Below are positions 1 through 12,375 of a DNA stretch of 64,000 nt, one piece after another; the first letter of the stretch is position 1; every line of letters starts with the position of its first letter. A program made the position numbers and the translations under genes. The notes beneath the pieces are model-generated. The model ran no database searches and was not told the DNA's origin. It saw only the letters and a program-made list of their open reading frames with translations. Source of the stretch: Gnetum montanum. Taxonomy: Eukaryota; Streptophyta; Gnetopsida; Gnetales; Gnetaceae. Location: positions 43,494 through 107,493 of the forward strand of contig MNCI01005329.1 in assembly GCA_015680685.1 (NCBI GenBank), read 5' to 3'.

Positions 1-404
1 AGCATGCGTGTAGCGCTTGGTAACCCAGTAACGATTAGAGTTTGGTAATCCCAGCAGCATTGCATTAGTTCAAGATGTGTACGAAAAGTGGGAATGGATA
101 TTGGTGTTAGGAACATTTAGAAATTAGTTAATGAATAGTTAATGTAAGTTAGCCACTTAGTTCTCTCTCCCTCTCCTTTATTAGTAGAAGACATAAAAAA
201 TACAAAAGCTATAAAAATCATACACCTCAAGCTTACTTAACCATATAACCATGAAAATACAAGTAAGTTTGGGAAGGCAATGATTGATTAACCTTGAGTG
301 TTCCATTAAGGTGCATAAGCACTTGGTCATTGGAGTTTGACCAGATCATGCATGAAATGCTCGTATTCGTATGGTTGAGTGTAGGGGTACCTCGCCACTC
401 ATCA
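1..404 (+). repeat. GypA 5' LTR, 3' part only
   Basis: This stretch matches 9043-9445 with scattered substitutions: both have the two 'TTGGTAA-CC' phrases, 'GTTAGCCACTTAGTTCTCTC' and the end CTCGCCACTCATCA. The LTR ends at 404 with TCATCA, the inverse of the TGATGA that opens the 3' LTR at 8655. The first half of the LTR is beyond the window edge. Confidence 0.92.
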
Positions 405-405
405 T

Positions 406-423
406 TGGCATCGTTGTTGAGGA
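406..423 (+). other. GypA primer-binding site, decayed tRNA-Asp type
   Basis: One base after the LTR the sequence reads TGGCATCGTTGTTGAGGA. The plant tRNA-Asp 3' end predicts TGGCGCCGTTGCCGGGGA. The differences are all C-to-T or G-to-A transitions. It primes minus-strand cDNA synthesis in such elements. The assignment rests on my knowledge of the tRNA-Asp sequence. Confidence 0.75.
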
Positions 424-999
424 CTTAGTTGTTTGTGCATAGCGTAGAACATAGGAAATCATTCATGTCATTGGAACATTAGAATGAAACCTTAGGGTTA
501 ATCAAAGAAAGATGGGGCAATAGTATATTAGACACCAAACAAGATAAGATGTTCTTCTTCGCATAAGAGCACTTCACTGCCTAGGACTAATGCAAGAGAC
601 AGTCGGTGGCATAATACACATAACCATGATCTGCTAGTTCCTCAATATTTTCGTGTGGTATATACTCATCCTGATGAGTATGTATCTGATTTTACCTTTA
701 TTCTCCACCAAGATGAACAACTATGTTGGAGAGACTTGGAGGGTAACATAGTATTGCCTCTAGACTGATCAGTTCCCAACATACTCTTTCGTGCTCTCAC
801 ACGGATAGGCATGCCATTTTTATATGTAGAATAAATTACCCACAATCATGACTCAAGAGACTATCATCCCACAAAAGTGCAATGTTAAAGGGACTTGCAA
901 CAGGAGAGATACCATACATCTTTGAAGGGTAAATGGCCCTATGACGCTCTGCATGTTTTGAGCAAAATTGAGGATGGTGAACCTACCTTAACAAGTTTT
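424..999 (+). other. GypA leader / start of Gag, no clear frame
   Basis: Between the primer site and the recognisable Gag there is no long open frame. A short coding-like stretch at about 650-770 (reading TYTHPDEY-like, then QDEQLCWRDLEGN) may be the Gag N-terminus. I see no other feature. Confidence 0.4.
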
Positions 1000-2444
1000 C
1001 CACAAAATGATGTTCCTCCTCCTGACATTGGTCAAGGGTTGGTGTATTAGAACCTCCACTCCACTATTCATAACCCTAGTTCTGATACCCACAAACATGA
1101 ACTGTTCAATGAAGAAACACGAACACACGATGAGGGTGGACATTCTGATCATAATCATGATTGAGGCCGAGACCACCAAAGAGAAGGTAGAAAACACCAT
1201 CATGGTGATGGTTCTCCTTCTCCTTCACCTTCATCATCATCTTCACCCTCTCCTTCAGTGTCCGGACACAGTCATAGGAAAACCAATCATGAGGATAAGG
1301 GAAAATGAAGTGAAAGTCATCGACGAGACAGTCGATAATGAGGACGAGGGCACTCTAAAGAATCAAGGCATAGAATAAGGGAGAGTAGGAAACCACATAT
1401 ACACCATAGACGCTATGAATGAGATGATCATGAAGAGCCTATACTCACAACTAGAAGCATGCTAGATATAACGGAGGCTGTAAGAGTTCCAACAAGGCAT
1501 CAAAGGATAGTAGGCTCAAGAGGTTAGACATGAACAACATCCCATGATTTGAAGGGGGATACAACACTGATCCTCAAAATTATTTACAAGCATTCCATGA
1601 TACATGTGCCTTGAAAAAAATAGAAAAAAAATGGCAAAATTTGAAGTTGTTCCCAAGGACACTAGTGAAAGAAGCTGAAAGCTGGTATGAGTCCTTAGAA
1701 TCGGAATCCATTCGAAGGTGGAGTACAATGTTAGAACTGTTCAATGATAAGTACCAAATGTACTCCTGATTGTCTAACGTATGGAAGCAAATCGAAGGAT
1801 GGAAGCAAGGAAATCATGAATCCTTGGATGCTACCATGGACCACTATTACACATTATTACATCATTGCCCTGGCCATGGTTATTCGTAGTGGGATCAACT
1901 ATGCCATCTCGTGGATGGACTTAGGCATGAAACGAGAAGAACCATTGGGACGTATGCCCAAGGCAAGTCATCAGAGCTTAGGTCTCATCAAATTCATAGA
2001 ATACTAGAGCAAGTTTCCAAAGAAGAAGGTGAGCTATGAAAGAGAGAAAGTACGGAAGAATACAACCGAGATCCTTCCCTTCAAAAAATGGGAGTGATAT
2101 TTTGTGAGGAGGAAGAAGAGTCACCACTCAAAGAGATGGTGAATCGAAAAACTTTGCTTCTCCAAAAGTTAACATCAAAAGTATCGGCAAAGGTAGTCGA
2201 AATGTGGGATTCCCTAGATAGTAGGTTTAAAACTATTCTTAAAATTGTAGAGGAGTCTAGGGAGGGAGGTAGTGATCATGAAAAAAAGAAAAAGAGTAAA
2301 GTGGAAAATGCACATAACAAGGGTAAGGGAAAAATGGCCATCATAGAAGGGGTTGTGGATTCAGACATGGAAAATGATAGTGGATGCGAGATATGCCAAT
2401 ACGACCATCCTAAGGGATGTTGCCCAGTGATCTCACATCTATAA
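1000..2444 (+). pseudogene. gag: GypA Gag (capsid/nucleocapsid) pseudogene
   Basis: The first part (about 1120-1420) reads in one frame as a low-complexity His/Ser/Pro/Arg-rich segment. From ATG 1530 a retrotransposon Gag domain follows: FEGGYNTDPQNYL, then LFPRTLVKEAESWYESL, then a FNDKY motif, and later LLHHCPGHGYS. A short zinc knuckle of CX2CX3HX4C form (CEICQYDHPKGCC) ends the region near 2380-2430; this spacing is usual for Athila-type Gag. Stops occur at 1545 and later, and at least one frameshift is needed near 2030-2090. Gag would build the virus-like particle that packages the element RNA. The assignment is firm, the exact start is not. Confidence 0.75.
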
Positions 2445-3219
2445 GAGTCTAGGGTGTATGCACTCAACCCACGACTAAATAAATAGCAAACACCACGATG
2501 GTTACCTTATCCCCAAGGTAATCCAAGGTAGTTTCACCAACCTTCAACATATTATCCAAGTGGAACTCTATCACAACCCATTGAGCAACATCAATAGCGG
2601 CAATACCCACAATCATGGGGGATGCCACCACCAAGGCAACAATACCCATACTGGCAACTTGACCCATATGGCTACTATGTGTAGCATCCAATCTCTCCAT
2701 GTGACTTTGTTGGTCATGTTACACCACAACATCACTACCAAGCTTGTGAGTATTATAGAACTCCTTCTCCTAGGAGAGATAACCCAAAAATATACCATCC
2801 TTAAAATTGATCTACAACTCTCACACCAATAGCTCCATTACCACCTACTCCAGCAATGCAAGGGTAACTCCCTGCTCAACCGTAGCAATGCAATGCAACA
2901 AGGGCTATAAATCCTTAGCCAACTATTGGTTCTAACAACTGTATGAAGAAAAGGCCTTTCTTTAGAACCAATAGTCCAACCAAGCCCTTATAACCAAAAG
3001 CAGTTGAACCTCTGAATGCCTCCCCATCAAATAAAGCTTCAAAGCTCCCTTTGAACCAAACATTGAGCTTAACGCATATGGTCATGTTAACACATGCCAT
3101 TACTAACTGGATCAAGGTTGCCACCTTCCTAGGAAATTCTTTGATCCTAGAAGCCCTGTAATCTATCTCCTAATTGCTGGGAATGAGCCATGCAAAGCTT
3201 TCAGGTTCTGGGGTTAACT
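2445..3219 (+). other. GypA Gag-protease spacer, decayed
   Basis: Stops occur in all frames. The stretch probably derives from the Gag C-terminus or linker. I recognise no domain. Confidence 0.4.
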
Positions 3220-3284
3220 TAATATCGCACGAAATGTATAAAGCCTAGAACTTGCCTCCATTGAAGAAGAGCAATATTCGCCTA

Positions 3285-3613
3285 GAGCTAGCTGACTAGT
3301 CCATCACTATTCCCTTGGAACTGGTGGAGGACATCTTTACCATTATGTGTGGGTGGTTGTACCTAGCTGATTTCCTAGTGATACAAGTGAATAATGGTAA
3401 AGGGGACTTTCCAATCATAATGGGAAGGACATGGCTAAGTACTATAGATGCACGCCTAGGAATTTGTGATCTTTCCCTAGAAATATCTAAGGAGAATACT
3501 TTTGAAAAGATTAAGAACAAGAAGGTTCCATGCATCATATATAGTGATACAGGGTGCAATTTCATGCAGAGATCATGGGTTGTGCAAAGTTTAGCATTGC
3601 CTACATGCAACTA
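3285..3613 (+). pseudogene. GypA aspartic protease, C-terminal part
   Basis: One frame reads ADxSIT...LVEDIFTIMCGWLYLADFLV and then PIIMGRTWLSTIDARL. This is the second half of a retropepsin as found in Athila-type elements (family pattern ADRS...PxILGRPFL). The active-site DTG/DSG half should lie upstream of 3285 and is not readable. The enzyme would cleave the Gag-Pol polyprotein. A stop (TAG at 3294) stands where the family has Arg. RT follows about 220 bases downstream. Confidence 0.7.
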
Positions 3614-3830
3614 GTGTGCACAAACCATTAGCATACAAAAGTGCCTGTATGTAGTAGCCACACAACAAGAAGACACGTAATGGCTGATAGCTGATCAAGA
3701 GAGCAACTCACTAATGTGCATGGAACTAACTGAGGGAATAACTCGTGCTTACATAGAAAGCATAGATGCACTAGAGCAAGTTCGCTACTAACTTCCAAGC
3801 CTTAACGTTGAAAACATCAACTAGGGGAAG

Positions 3831-5338
3831 TTGGAAATTCCTAAAAAATTCAAACAAGAGCCCCTAGAATTGAAACCATTGCCTACTGGTCTGGAATATA
3901 TGATCCTTGAAAATGGAAAATTAGTAATCATCAATGCAAGACTTGCTTCCAAACAAAAAGGAAGATTATTGAAATTAATAAATAAGTGGTCAAAAGCCTT
4001 TGCCTGGTCATATCCCTAATTAACTGGAATATATCCTAGGATATGCCAGCATAGGATTTACACTGAGCCTTCCATGAAACCTCGAAAATAACCGCAAAGG
4101 CGATTAAACCCAAAATTGAAGCAAGTAGTAAAAGAAGAAATAGAACTTCTTAAGGCTGGGTTCATATATCCCATTGTTGATAGCAAATGGGTTAGCCCTC
4201 CAGTAATCGTGCCTAAAAAGGGATGCAAATGGAGGGTGTGCATAAATTTTAGGTTACTGAACATGGCAACATTTGAGGATCACTTTCCATTGCCATTCAT
4301 TGACTAAGTCTTAGACACAATAGCAGGGCATTGCTATTACAATTTGGTGGATGGCTATAGTAGATACAACCAAATACAAATAGCCCCAGAAGAACAAGCC
4401 AAGACAAAATTCACCAGTCCTTAGGGAACGTTTGCATATAAACAAATGCCATTTGGCTTGTGTAATACTCCTACCACTTTTCAACGCCTAGCTCTAAGCA
4501 TATTCCAACAGCAGATAGGGAATGGAATGGAAGTCTTTATGGACGACTTATCCACCTGTGGAATACGTTTTGATTAAGCCTTGGATTGATTAGAGAAAGT
4601 GATGAAAAGATGTGTAGAAATCAATCTAAGGCTCAACTACATAAAAGCCATTTAATGGTCCAAGAAGGCATAGTACTTGAGCATAAGGTTTCACATTCAG
4701 GAATAGAGGTAGACCCAGATAAAATTAGGGTCATTCAAGGTATCACCCATCAACCAGAAACTGTTAAAGACATTTGATCATCCCTTGGACATACTAGCTA
4801 CTATAGGAGATTCATTAAGAAATTCTCCAAGATTGCCAAACCATTGGTAGAGTTAACAAAGAAGGATGTACCTTTTAAGTGGACTAGGGAATGTGAACGA
4901 GCATTCCAAACCCTAAAATGAAAGCTAGTAGAAACTTCCATTCTATAAGCTCCTGATTGGTCCAAACCATTCCACATCATGACTAATGCATCCAATTATC
5001 CATTAGGATCTGTACTTACATAGTTAGATGACCAAAAACACCCTTACTACATCCATTGTGCAAGTAGAAGTATCGCTGGTGCACAACTTAACTATAAAAT
5101 TACAGAGAAAGAATAAATGGCTGTAGTGTTTGCATTGCATAAGTTTAGGCACTATGTGTTAGGTTACAAAGTGTTCATCCATATGAATCATAGTGCAATT
5201 CGATTCCTCATGAACAAGCCAATAGTTAGCCCTCATATTATACGATGGCTAGTAATCCTACAGGAATTCAACCTAACGATGATCAATTGGAAAGGCACCG
5301 AGAACATAGGTGTATATCATTTATCTCAGTTATGCTAG
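3831..5338 (+). pseudogene. GypA reverse transcriptase and RNase H
   Basis: RT begins near LPTGLEYMILENG and proceeds through KQVVKEEIELLKAGFIYP, WVSPPVIVPKKG, WRVCINFRLLN and FPLPFID, then GTFAYKQMPFGLCNTPTTFQR. The polymerase core is FMDD (4536-4547), so both catalytic Asp residues remain. The RT thumb/connection and RNase H follow: SGIEVDPDKI, YRRFIKKFSKIAKPL, then ITEKExMAVVFALHKFRHYVLG and the terminal HLSQL. Many in-frame stops (for example 4018, 4306, 4430) and frame changes make it non-functional. It would copy element RNA into cDNA in the cytoplasmic particle. Confidence 0.9.
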
Positions 5339-5559
5339 GATAGCAAAGAGGATGAATATGTAATGTCTAATCATTTTCTTGGTGAAGCCCTCTTTGCCGA
5401 TGTAGTGAATAACCAACTACCCACGGAGATGAACTGGTATAGTAGCATTGTCACCTATCTCCTTACTCAACAAACACCATAGGAGCTAGACCTTAGGAAG
5501 AAACAACAGTTTCTTCACAAAGCTAAGTACTTCATGGAGATCAATGGAAAACTTTACAA

Positions 5560-6700
5560 AGGGTGTTCTGATGGCTTGGTTTGATGGTGTGTGCTCGATG
5601 TAGACCAACTAAGATTTCTCCAAGACACTCATGAGGGCCCTTGTGGGGGTTACTATGACGAATGACTATTAAGATCTTGCTTGTAGGATATTACTGGGAA
5701 ACATTATTTTAGGATGGCCATCAATTTATCCAATCTTGTGAGCACTGTCAACGTGATGGGGGAATGACTACTAAAATGGAGGATCTACAACAATGGATTC
5801 AATCATTAGAACCCTTTGACATTTGGGGAATAGACTTTATGGGGCGCATTACACCAATGTCCAATGGAAAAGATTACATTGTAGTTACTGTAGACTATTT
5901 ACCAAATTGGGTTGAAGCAGCTGCTATTAAAGATTGCACATCATCTACAGCTGCACGATTTGTGTAACAAAAAATTGTAAATAGGTTTGGTGTGCCACAT
6001 GCACTTATTTTAGATAATGGAACACACTTCACAAGTGTAACTTTTTGAAAGTTAATGAAATGCTTAGGTGTTGAACATAAATTGACTACACCTTATCACC
6101 CCCAAGGTAACAGACAAGTTAAGGTCACCAACAGGGAGATCACTAAAATATTGACTAGGACAATTAGCAAGTATTGACAAGATTGGAGCACTAAACTAAA
6201 TTATCCTCTTTGGGAATACCAATCCACTTGGAAACTCCCTATAGGCTACTCGCCCTATGAGTTAGTGTATGGAAAGCTTCCAACGCTTCTGATTCAAACT
6301 AAGCTCCATACACTATCAACAACTTGTGACCTCCACCTCGACCTTGATCTAGCACAAAAACAAAGGTTGGCAACTTTAAACGTACTAGACGAAAACTAAT
6401 TAGCTGCCCTATCATCAAATGAGTTGCATAAGGCATATAACAAGCAATGTCATAACTTGAAGATTCGAAAGGTTAAGTGTCAACTAGGAGATAGGGTTCT
6501 CTACTAGAACCCCACACATGTGCTAAAACACACAAAATCTCAAACACTGTGGAAAGGACCTTACATTATTCATGCAACCTTTCCTTCAAGGGCCATGACC
6601 ATATACAAACCTAAGATCCCTGATAACAAATTGTTAGTCAATATGCAAGAGATCAAACCCTTCCATGAATTTAGAATGGCTAGTTCACATAATATCTTTG
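5560..6700 (+). pseudogene. GypA integrase with catalytic Glu replaced by Lys
   Basis: The core reads FDIWGIDFMG (first Asp codon 5833-5835), then LDNGTHF (second Asp 6013-6015), then the third catalytic position exactly 36 codons on at 6121-6123. There the codon is AAG (Lys) within NRQVKVTNREI, where the family has Glu. The three positions are in one frame. The C-terminal domain continues to WKGPYIIHATFP and LLVNMQEIKPFHEF, with no chromodomain after it. Stops at 5966 and 6047 and a TGA at 6176 also kill the frame. The spacing identifies a DD35E integrase; the Lys change alone would abolish strand transfer. Confidence 0.9.
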
Positions 6701-6777
6701 AGAGGGGACAACCCTGCTCACTATTTTGGATCTCCTCCTTTCAACTCAATCATGGGGAAGATAGCCACCTTTGCTAA

Positions 6778-8642
6778 TCATTCAAGGTCCTCAGTTCATT
6801 TTTAAGTTTTTTTTTTTTACAAATTTCTTTAATTTTTCTTGTTTTTGTTTTTCAGCATCGTTTATACTTTCTCATTTATTTGTGTGACTATTTGTTTTGC
6901 TTTTTTGTTGTTGTTTTTGTTTTGTTAGATTTGTCACCTAATAAGTGCTCATGATGGTGGTATGAATTTTATTTTATTGATTACTAATGTTTGGATTTTA
7001 CCTTTGAGTTATAATGTTGTTACTAAGGTATGGTTCTTTTGATATAATAGGTAATGAGTCTATGTCATCCATGCATCCATGAATTTATATGATCTCTCTT
7101 GGCTTGGAACTATATAGTCCCCTTCTTAAATAATAAAACTATTAACAAATTGGTGACTGGGCATTTCTCAAACTAAGGAAGGACTCAGGGACTGAAAAGG
7201 GTGTGACTTCAAAGGGATTTGATGCATTTGTGCTGGCTATTCTCTTGGGTTCTTGGATATTTTCTTTTTGAGTTTTCTTACCATTCTGACATTTCTCCAT
7301 TATCGGGAAGCTGAGCTAATAAAAATAAGTCTTTGCATGGTGTGGTTCTCATGAAAAAAAATAGTGATAATTCAAAGCACACTCCTTAGAAAAAATAATC
7401 ATCTGGGCTAAAAGCACTAGTTATGGAACTAAATAGACATGTTTCCTCTAACTAAGATCCTTTCTTGCTTCCTATTTCTCCCTTTCTCGTTTTCCTTGGA
7501 ATGGTGGTGACTCTTTGGTGGAAGCATTCTTGTTACTTCAAGAGGATGCATTGGCCAAGTGTATTAATGTGAAGTCACTAGATGTGGATTGTTTGAGGCT
7601 ATATTTTGAATGAGATCTACTTAGTCACATTAACAATAAGTACATAAGGGGCTAGACACCACCTTGTTCTTGGGACTCCATTTCATTTTCTTCTCCCCAT
7701 CATTCTTTCTCCATTTTCCACTTCATTGCTAGTTGTATCAGTAGTCTATATTTTGGTTGATGCATTGTTTTCTCTTTGGTGAATTCTTGTGGTTAAGTCT
7801 TTAAATCTTGCTTCCAAATGACATTTCCAGAGCCTAAGGACTCTTTGAATGTGGGTTTGTTAGGGCATAAAGGGCATGAGCCTGCTTTGGGGAGGACCCA
7901 CTAGCATTCCTATTTGGTACATCAGTTAACTTTTTTCACTTAAACGTTTCCTCAAGAAACATTTTTTTTGTTTCATTCCCATCTCTAACATCCATTTTAT
8001 TGGCATTTCCATTGTTTCTTTTTCTCCATCTTTCTTATTCCTTATATTTTTTCATTCTATCGTTACCGGAGGATCGCTCTTAGTCATGGGGGCCCTGGTC
8101 CAATTTTTTCAATTTTTCCTAACCCCTACACCTTGGGTAGTCACCAATGTTATATCTCTAGAATCTGTATTGGCCATATCACAACTCAGCCAATGGACCT
8201 TACACTGAGTCAAGGTATCAACTACATTATGATTTACTTATCCTTGCTCATATGTGATTGTGTTGTGTGTGTAGATGGCAATCATACAACAATGGGCTGG
8301 ACCTAGAGGAAACACTCAGGATGGACTAGTGCTGGAATGGTTGTGCAAGGAATAAGATTGATAGCATGAATATGGATGGACAACTGAAGGCGTAATCTTG
8401 GCATTGGCAGCAACACGTCTTCTCCTTTTTTCTCTCTCTCTCTCTTCTCTCTCAACTACTAAATAAGGTTGGATGTCAATTGTGTATAGTGTTTACTTTT
8501 GTAGTCATGAACACTAATGTTGCCATGTATTGTAATGTTGATCCATTCACATGTCATCCCATTCACCATTAGTTGTCATTCAAGTCAATAATTCCATACC
8601 TTCCCAATATTTGCAAGGAACTTAAGGATGATTTTTCATTTA
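6778..8642 (+). other. GypA 3' untranslated region, no env-like ORF seen
   Basis: Nearly 1.9 kb of T-rich, stop-filled DNA between integrase and the 3' LTR. Athila-type elements often carry an env-like ORF here. I see no membrane segment or long frame. The phrase TTAGTCATGGGGG occurs twice, at about 8080 and at 8640 just before the LTR, so 8080 may be a duplicated polypurine tract. Confidence 0.6.
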
Positions 8643-8654
8643 GTCATGGGGGTA
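8643..8654 (+). other. GypA polypurine tract region
   Basis: GTCATGGGGGTA directly precedes the 3' LTR start TGATGA. A G-run next to the LTR is where plus-strand cDNA priming occurs. The tract is short and weak. Confidence 0.5.
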
Positions 8655-9445
8655 TGATGAACCATGATATCATGTACGTGATATCACATCCACCATACGA
8701 TATCACATCGTGACTCATCTTCTATAAATAAGAGGTAGCACCCTTGGTTCCCATACATTAGATTTAAACCCTTAGCCAGACTCTTGTAGTTTTTTCATTC
8801 CAGAGTTAGAATTATTTTTGTGTGCCCGCAATAGGAGTCATAGAGTGAACAAATATTTATTCAAGAAATTTGTACCTAAGCACAATTTTGTGTATGACAA
8901 TAAAGACAAACTTTATGATAAAACTTACAGCATAAAAATTAAGATAATTAGTAATTAATTATTATTTAATTCTTTCCTAGTTAATTAATATATCTCTCAA
9001 CCTTCAACCCCCTTAGTTAAATACACTTAGTACGATTGCTTTAAGCATGTGTGTAGTGCTTGGTAACCTAGTAATGATTAGCGTTTGGTAATCCTAGCAG
9101 CATTGCACTAGTTCAGGATGTGTACAACAAGTGGGAATGGATACTAGTGCTAGGAACATTTAGAAACTAGTTGATGAATAGTTAATGTAAGTTAGCCACT
9201 TAGTTCTCTCTCCCTCTTCTTTATTAGTAGAAGACAAAAAATAAAAAAACTATAAAAATCATATACCTCAAGCTTACTTAACCATACAACCATGACAATA
9301 CAAGTAAGTTTGGGAAGACAATGAATGATTAACCTTGAGTGTTCCATTAAGGCGCATAAGCACTTGGTCCTTGGAGTTCGACCGAATCATGCATGAAACA
9401 CTCATATTCGTATGGTTGAGTGTAGGGGTACCTCGCCACTCATCA
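8655..9445 (+). repeat. GypA 3' LTR, complete (791 bp)
   Basis: Starts TGATGA and ends TCATCA, a 6-bp inverted terminus. Its last 400 bases match window bases 1-404. Two related solo LTRs with the same termini are at 41331-42200 and 54366-55121. Confidence 0.95.
8662..8730 (+). promoter_or_regulatory. GypA U3 repeat array and TATA box
   Basis: Two adjacent 14-bp units, CCATGATATCATGT (8662-8675) and ACGTGATATCACAT (8676-8689), are followed after a 7-base gap by ACGATATCACATCG (8697-8710). Each is centred on the palindrome GATATC. A TATA-like TATAAATA lies at 8723-8730. The arrangement looks like an upstream element array and core promoter of the LTR. No factor can be named. Confidence 0.6.
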
Positions 9446-11206
9446 AACATGAACAAATAGAGACATCACATACATGATCTAATGAAAGAGAACCTAAGGA
9501 TGAGGAGGTACTTCATGATAGGGAATCTTATCTCAAACTCCATTAATCTTCTCTTATCACTTGCAAACAAGGTAAGTTTCCATATCTTTTCTTGCTAGTT
9601 AATTTATTAGTACATGATTTAAGAAGTGCAAATTGTTTGTATCTTATCTAGATTAAAAAAGTGTTGAAAACTTATTTAGATCATATCTTATATTCATTTT
9701 GATCTTGATGTAATTGGTTTCAAGAAAATATGTAGTGTAGCACTTGTATTGAGATTCTTTGGGCCTCTATCTTGTAATAATTTTAGTTAGGTTTTCGTCT
9801 TGCTTTCTATCTTGCATGATCTGCTTCTAAGCTCCTATCCTTTGGGATATTTTTGCCATTTAAGAGATAATACATGCCTTTAAAAATTCTATCAATATTA
9901 TTGATTGGAGACCTTAGTCTCCACATTTGATCTTAATGTTAACCTACAGTTGTAATGCTTTAGTGATTTACAACATTTACAAGTTTATCTTAAAAGCCCA
10001 AGAAGAGTTGCACATGTGTAGGGGGAGATTGTTCCTCATTATCCATCATCATCTTCGACATCACCAATGTAGGGGAAGTCTTTGGAGACTTCAGCCAAGA
10101 AACACTCAAACAACAAAGTATCACAAAATGAGCAAGGATTCATGTCATGAAAGGGTATGGTACAGTATCCAAGGTAAAATTAGGATTAACTCCTGGTTAA
10201 GATGCCTTACAGTTATTTTACCATTGTGATATCTTTTGGTTATTGTTTAAGCATCTTGTTAAGATCTACTTGTATTTTTGAGTATTCACTTGTTCTTATT
10301 TGGTATTTTTCCTTCTTCGTGAAAATTTATTTTCACAAGTGTATCCTTTCTTTCTTGCCATATAATTACCTTCATTATTATTTCATAAATGTTTAGTACT
10401 GATGGAATCATGATATATTGGTTTTCCTTATGAGTTTATTAGTTCAGAAGATAGGTTACTTAGTCCTCAAATTTTTGTTTTTGACAAGGAGTAGCTCCTA
10501 CCTTGTTTTGCTAAGAGAATATCTTGAGATATAAGTTTTAATAAGATATTTAATTCAAGTTGATAGGCCACTTAATTCTAAATACTCTATCTTTGATCTT
10601 TGATATTCAAGTCCATTTTCTCTTAGACATTAATTAAAATTTTTTACTTGGTCATGTTTGTATTAGTTGTGGCTTGTTCTACCTAACTTTGGTTTTGATT
10701 GAAAAAGAATAGATCTTTTTGAAGTATATATTTTCATATTTAGCATATAAATTTGATATTTAAGTTTGTGTATTTTCCCTTGACTTCTCTACTTATGTTA
10801 TTTCAGCATGCTATATATATCTATCTTTCCTTGAGTACTCATGTCTTTATTGTGTATATGGACTTCATTGAAGGAAGAAATATTTGTTTCTCTATTATAA
10901 AGGGTTGTAAATGGTTGATAATATTCATCATAACAATATGGATCTTTTTAAAAATGCTTTATATTAGTTGGATATTTATTTAGATAAAATTTGGGCTCAA
11001 TGCATATCTTCTGTGATTATGGTATGGCTACTTTTTAACAAAGGAACAAATTATTTTATGGGTTATACTATTGGAATGTTATTTATGATAAGATTAATTT
11101 GCTTTATCCTTTTTGCTATGGTTCATAAAGGGGGAGAGCATGGTTATATTTGTATGATCACTAACCGATTTTCTTAAGTTTTGAACATCACTAAAAAGGA
11201 GAAGAT
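9446..11206 (+). other. X1 internal 3' tail, non-coding
   Basis: Homologous to X2 26841-28629. T-rich, with only short spurious frames. It ends in AAAAAGGAGAAGAT, the polypurine tract, at 11194-11206. Confidence 0.75.
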
Positions 11207-12375
11207 TGTTGACCTTTTGGTGTGCAAAATGTTAAGTAAAATGAAGTCAAAGGTTGCTTGTATCATTGTGTGGTTGTTGTGTTTCTAGGATAAAGTACAT
11301 GGGAAACCAAGATGAGATGCTAAGGAATGAAATTATTTAGATAAAATGAGAGCTTAAAAGAAAAAGATCATTCACAAGGTCTAAAGAATATATGCAAGAA
11401 TTCAAAGAACATGGACAAGGACCAAATGACTCACAAGTAATGTTGATATCATTGGAGCATGCAGACATGCAAGATTATGGACAAGGAATGAAGAATTCAA
11501 AGTTCAAAGAAAGGGTGAACAAAGATGTCTCCAAGAAATAGTAGACATATTGTCAAAATTGAAGGTAGCATAGGCAAAGAAGTCTCTACAAAATAGTAGA
11601 TGTCTTTTATTATACAAAGACATCTTTCACCCGACAAAGATGTCTTTCCAAAATGGAGGCTAGATGCAAAAAGATGTCTTAGTCATGAAGACGATGTCTT
11701 CCATGACTGTTAGCTAGTTGTTGCATGAGTTTCAAGATGAATTCCAAGATAAATTTGGAAACATAGTGACTATAAGAAGACATCATTCTCATTGGGAAAT
11801 ATGCAAGATTTTATACTATCATTTTGTAATCACTTGAACATCATTGTGATCATTATTGCTCCTCATTGTACTATCTTTTTTCTGTTGTAAAGTGAACTAT
11901 ACCTCATAGTGAAAGGATCAACAAACTAAGTTTCATTCATTCCTTGTAATTGTTGTTCTCCCTTATTTCCTGTGGAGTTTATGTGTTTCTTGTGAGAAGG
12001 CATCTTGCTTGAGCTTATTGAGATCTTGTGAAATTAAGTGTTGGTGTAGCACCATAACACTCTAGAGTAGAGCTCAAGTTGTAAAGGTTGTGGTATCATA
12101 GAAACCACTTTTTAAGCTTGTTAAGGCCTTGTAGGGTTGAGTGGATTCATAGCATCAAATCACTTTGGAGTGGAGATTACATCTTGTATAGCATATGGTA
12201 ACCTTCAAACCATATTTGGGAATAACAATGTTTGGAGCTGTATTTATGAACTATCCTTCAAGTGTGGACTACCCAAGTTTGGGAATCACATTAAATTTGA
12301 TGTAAGTTCTTTGTCCCAAAGAACTTTGATTTTGAAAACTTATTCATCCCCTCTTTGTAAGCTCAATAATCCATA
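11207..12375 (+). repeat. X1 3' LTR
   Basis: Starts TGTTGACC (family TGTGGACC) and ends AATCCATA (family GATCCACA). It holds the family's array of AAGATGTCTT / AAGACATCTT motifs at about 11520-11700. Confidence 0.88.

Larger units (their letters stand above)
1..9445 (+). mobile_element. GypA: Athila/Tat-like Ty3/Gypsy LTR retrotransposon, decayed, 5' end outside window
   Basis: The order LTR, primer site, Gag, protease, RT, RNase H, integrase, LTR is seen on the + strand, which is the Ty3/Gypsy order. The integrase comes after RT, and no chromodomain is visible. The primer site resembles a tRNA-Asp site. The protease block (ADxSI...PIIMGRTWL) and the FMDD RT core are of the Athila/Tat type. 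All reading frames carry many stops, so the copy is dead. The 3' LTR is followed by AACAT. The same AACAT is found uninterrupted at 26841-26845 in the related element X2, so the insertion site can be read from an empty paralogue. The 5' target copy lies outside the window. Confidence 0.9.
9446..12375 (+). mobile_element. X1: 3' part of a family-X Copia-type element, interrupted by GypA
   Basis: From AACAT at 9446 the sequence runs parallel to X2 from 26841 to its end: same 'GAGACATCA-ATAC', same 'ACTTCATG-TAGGG', same polypurine end and LTR. The 5' part of X1 must lie left of the window, beyond GypA. No pol domain is present in the remaining 1.76 kb internal tail. Confidence 0.85.

Noticed and set aside
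1007-1378. Open frame of 123 codons, Met- and His-rich
   Set aside because: The neighbouring frame reads as a Ser/Pro/His-rich Gag segment that joins the Gag domain downstream. This frame is its shadow.
6778-8642. env-like third ORF of GypA
   Set aside because: Searched for because Athila elements often have one. No long frame or transmembrane segment is visible.
9927-11177. Several hydrophobic frames that look like membrane proteins
   Set aside because: T-rich non-coding tail of family X, shared with X2 without frame conservation. Phe/Leu/Ile-rich frames arise from base composition.
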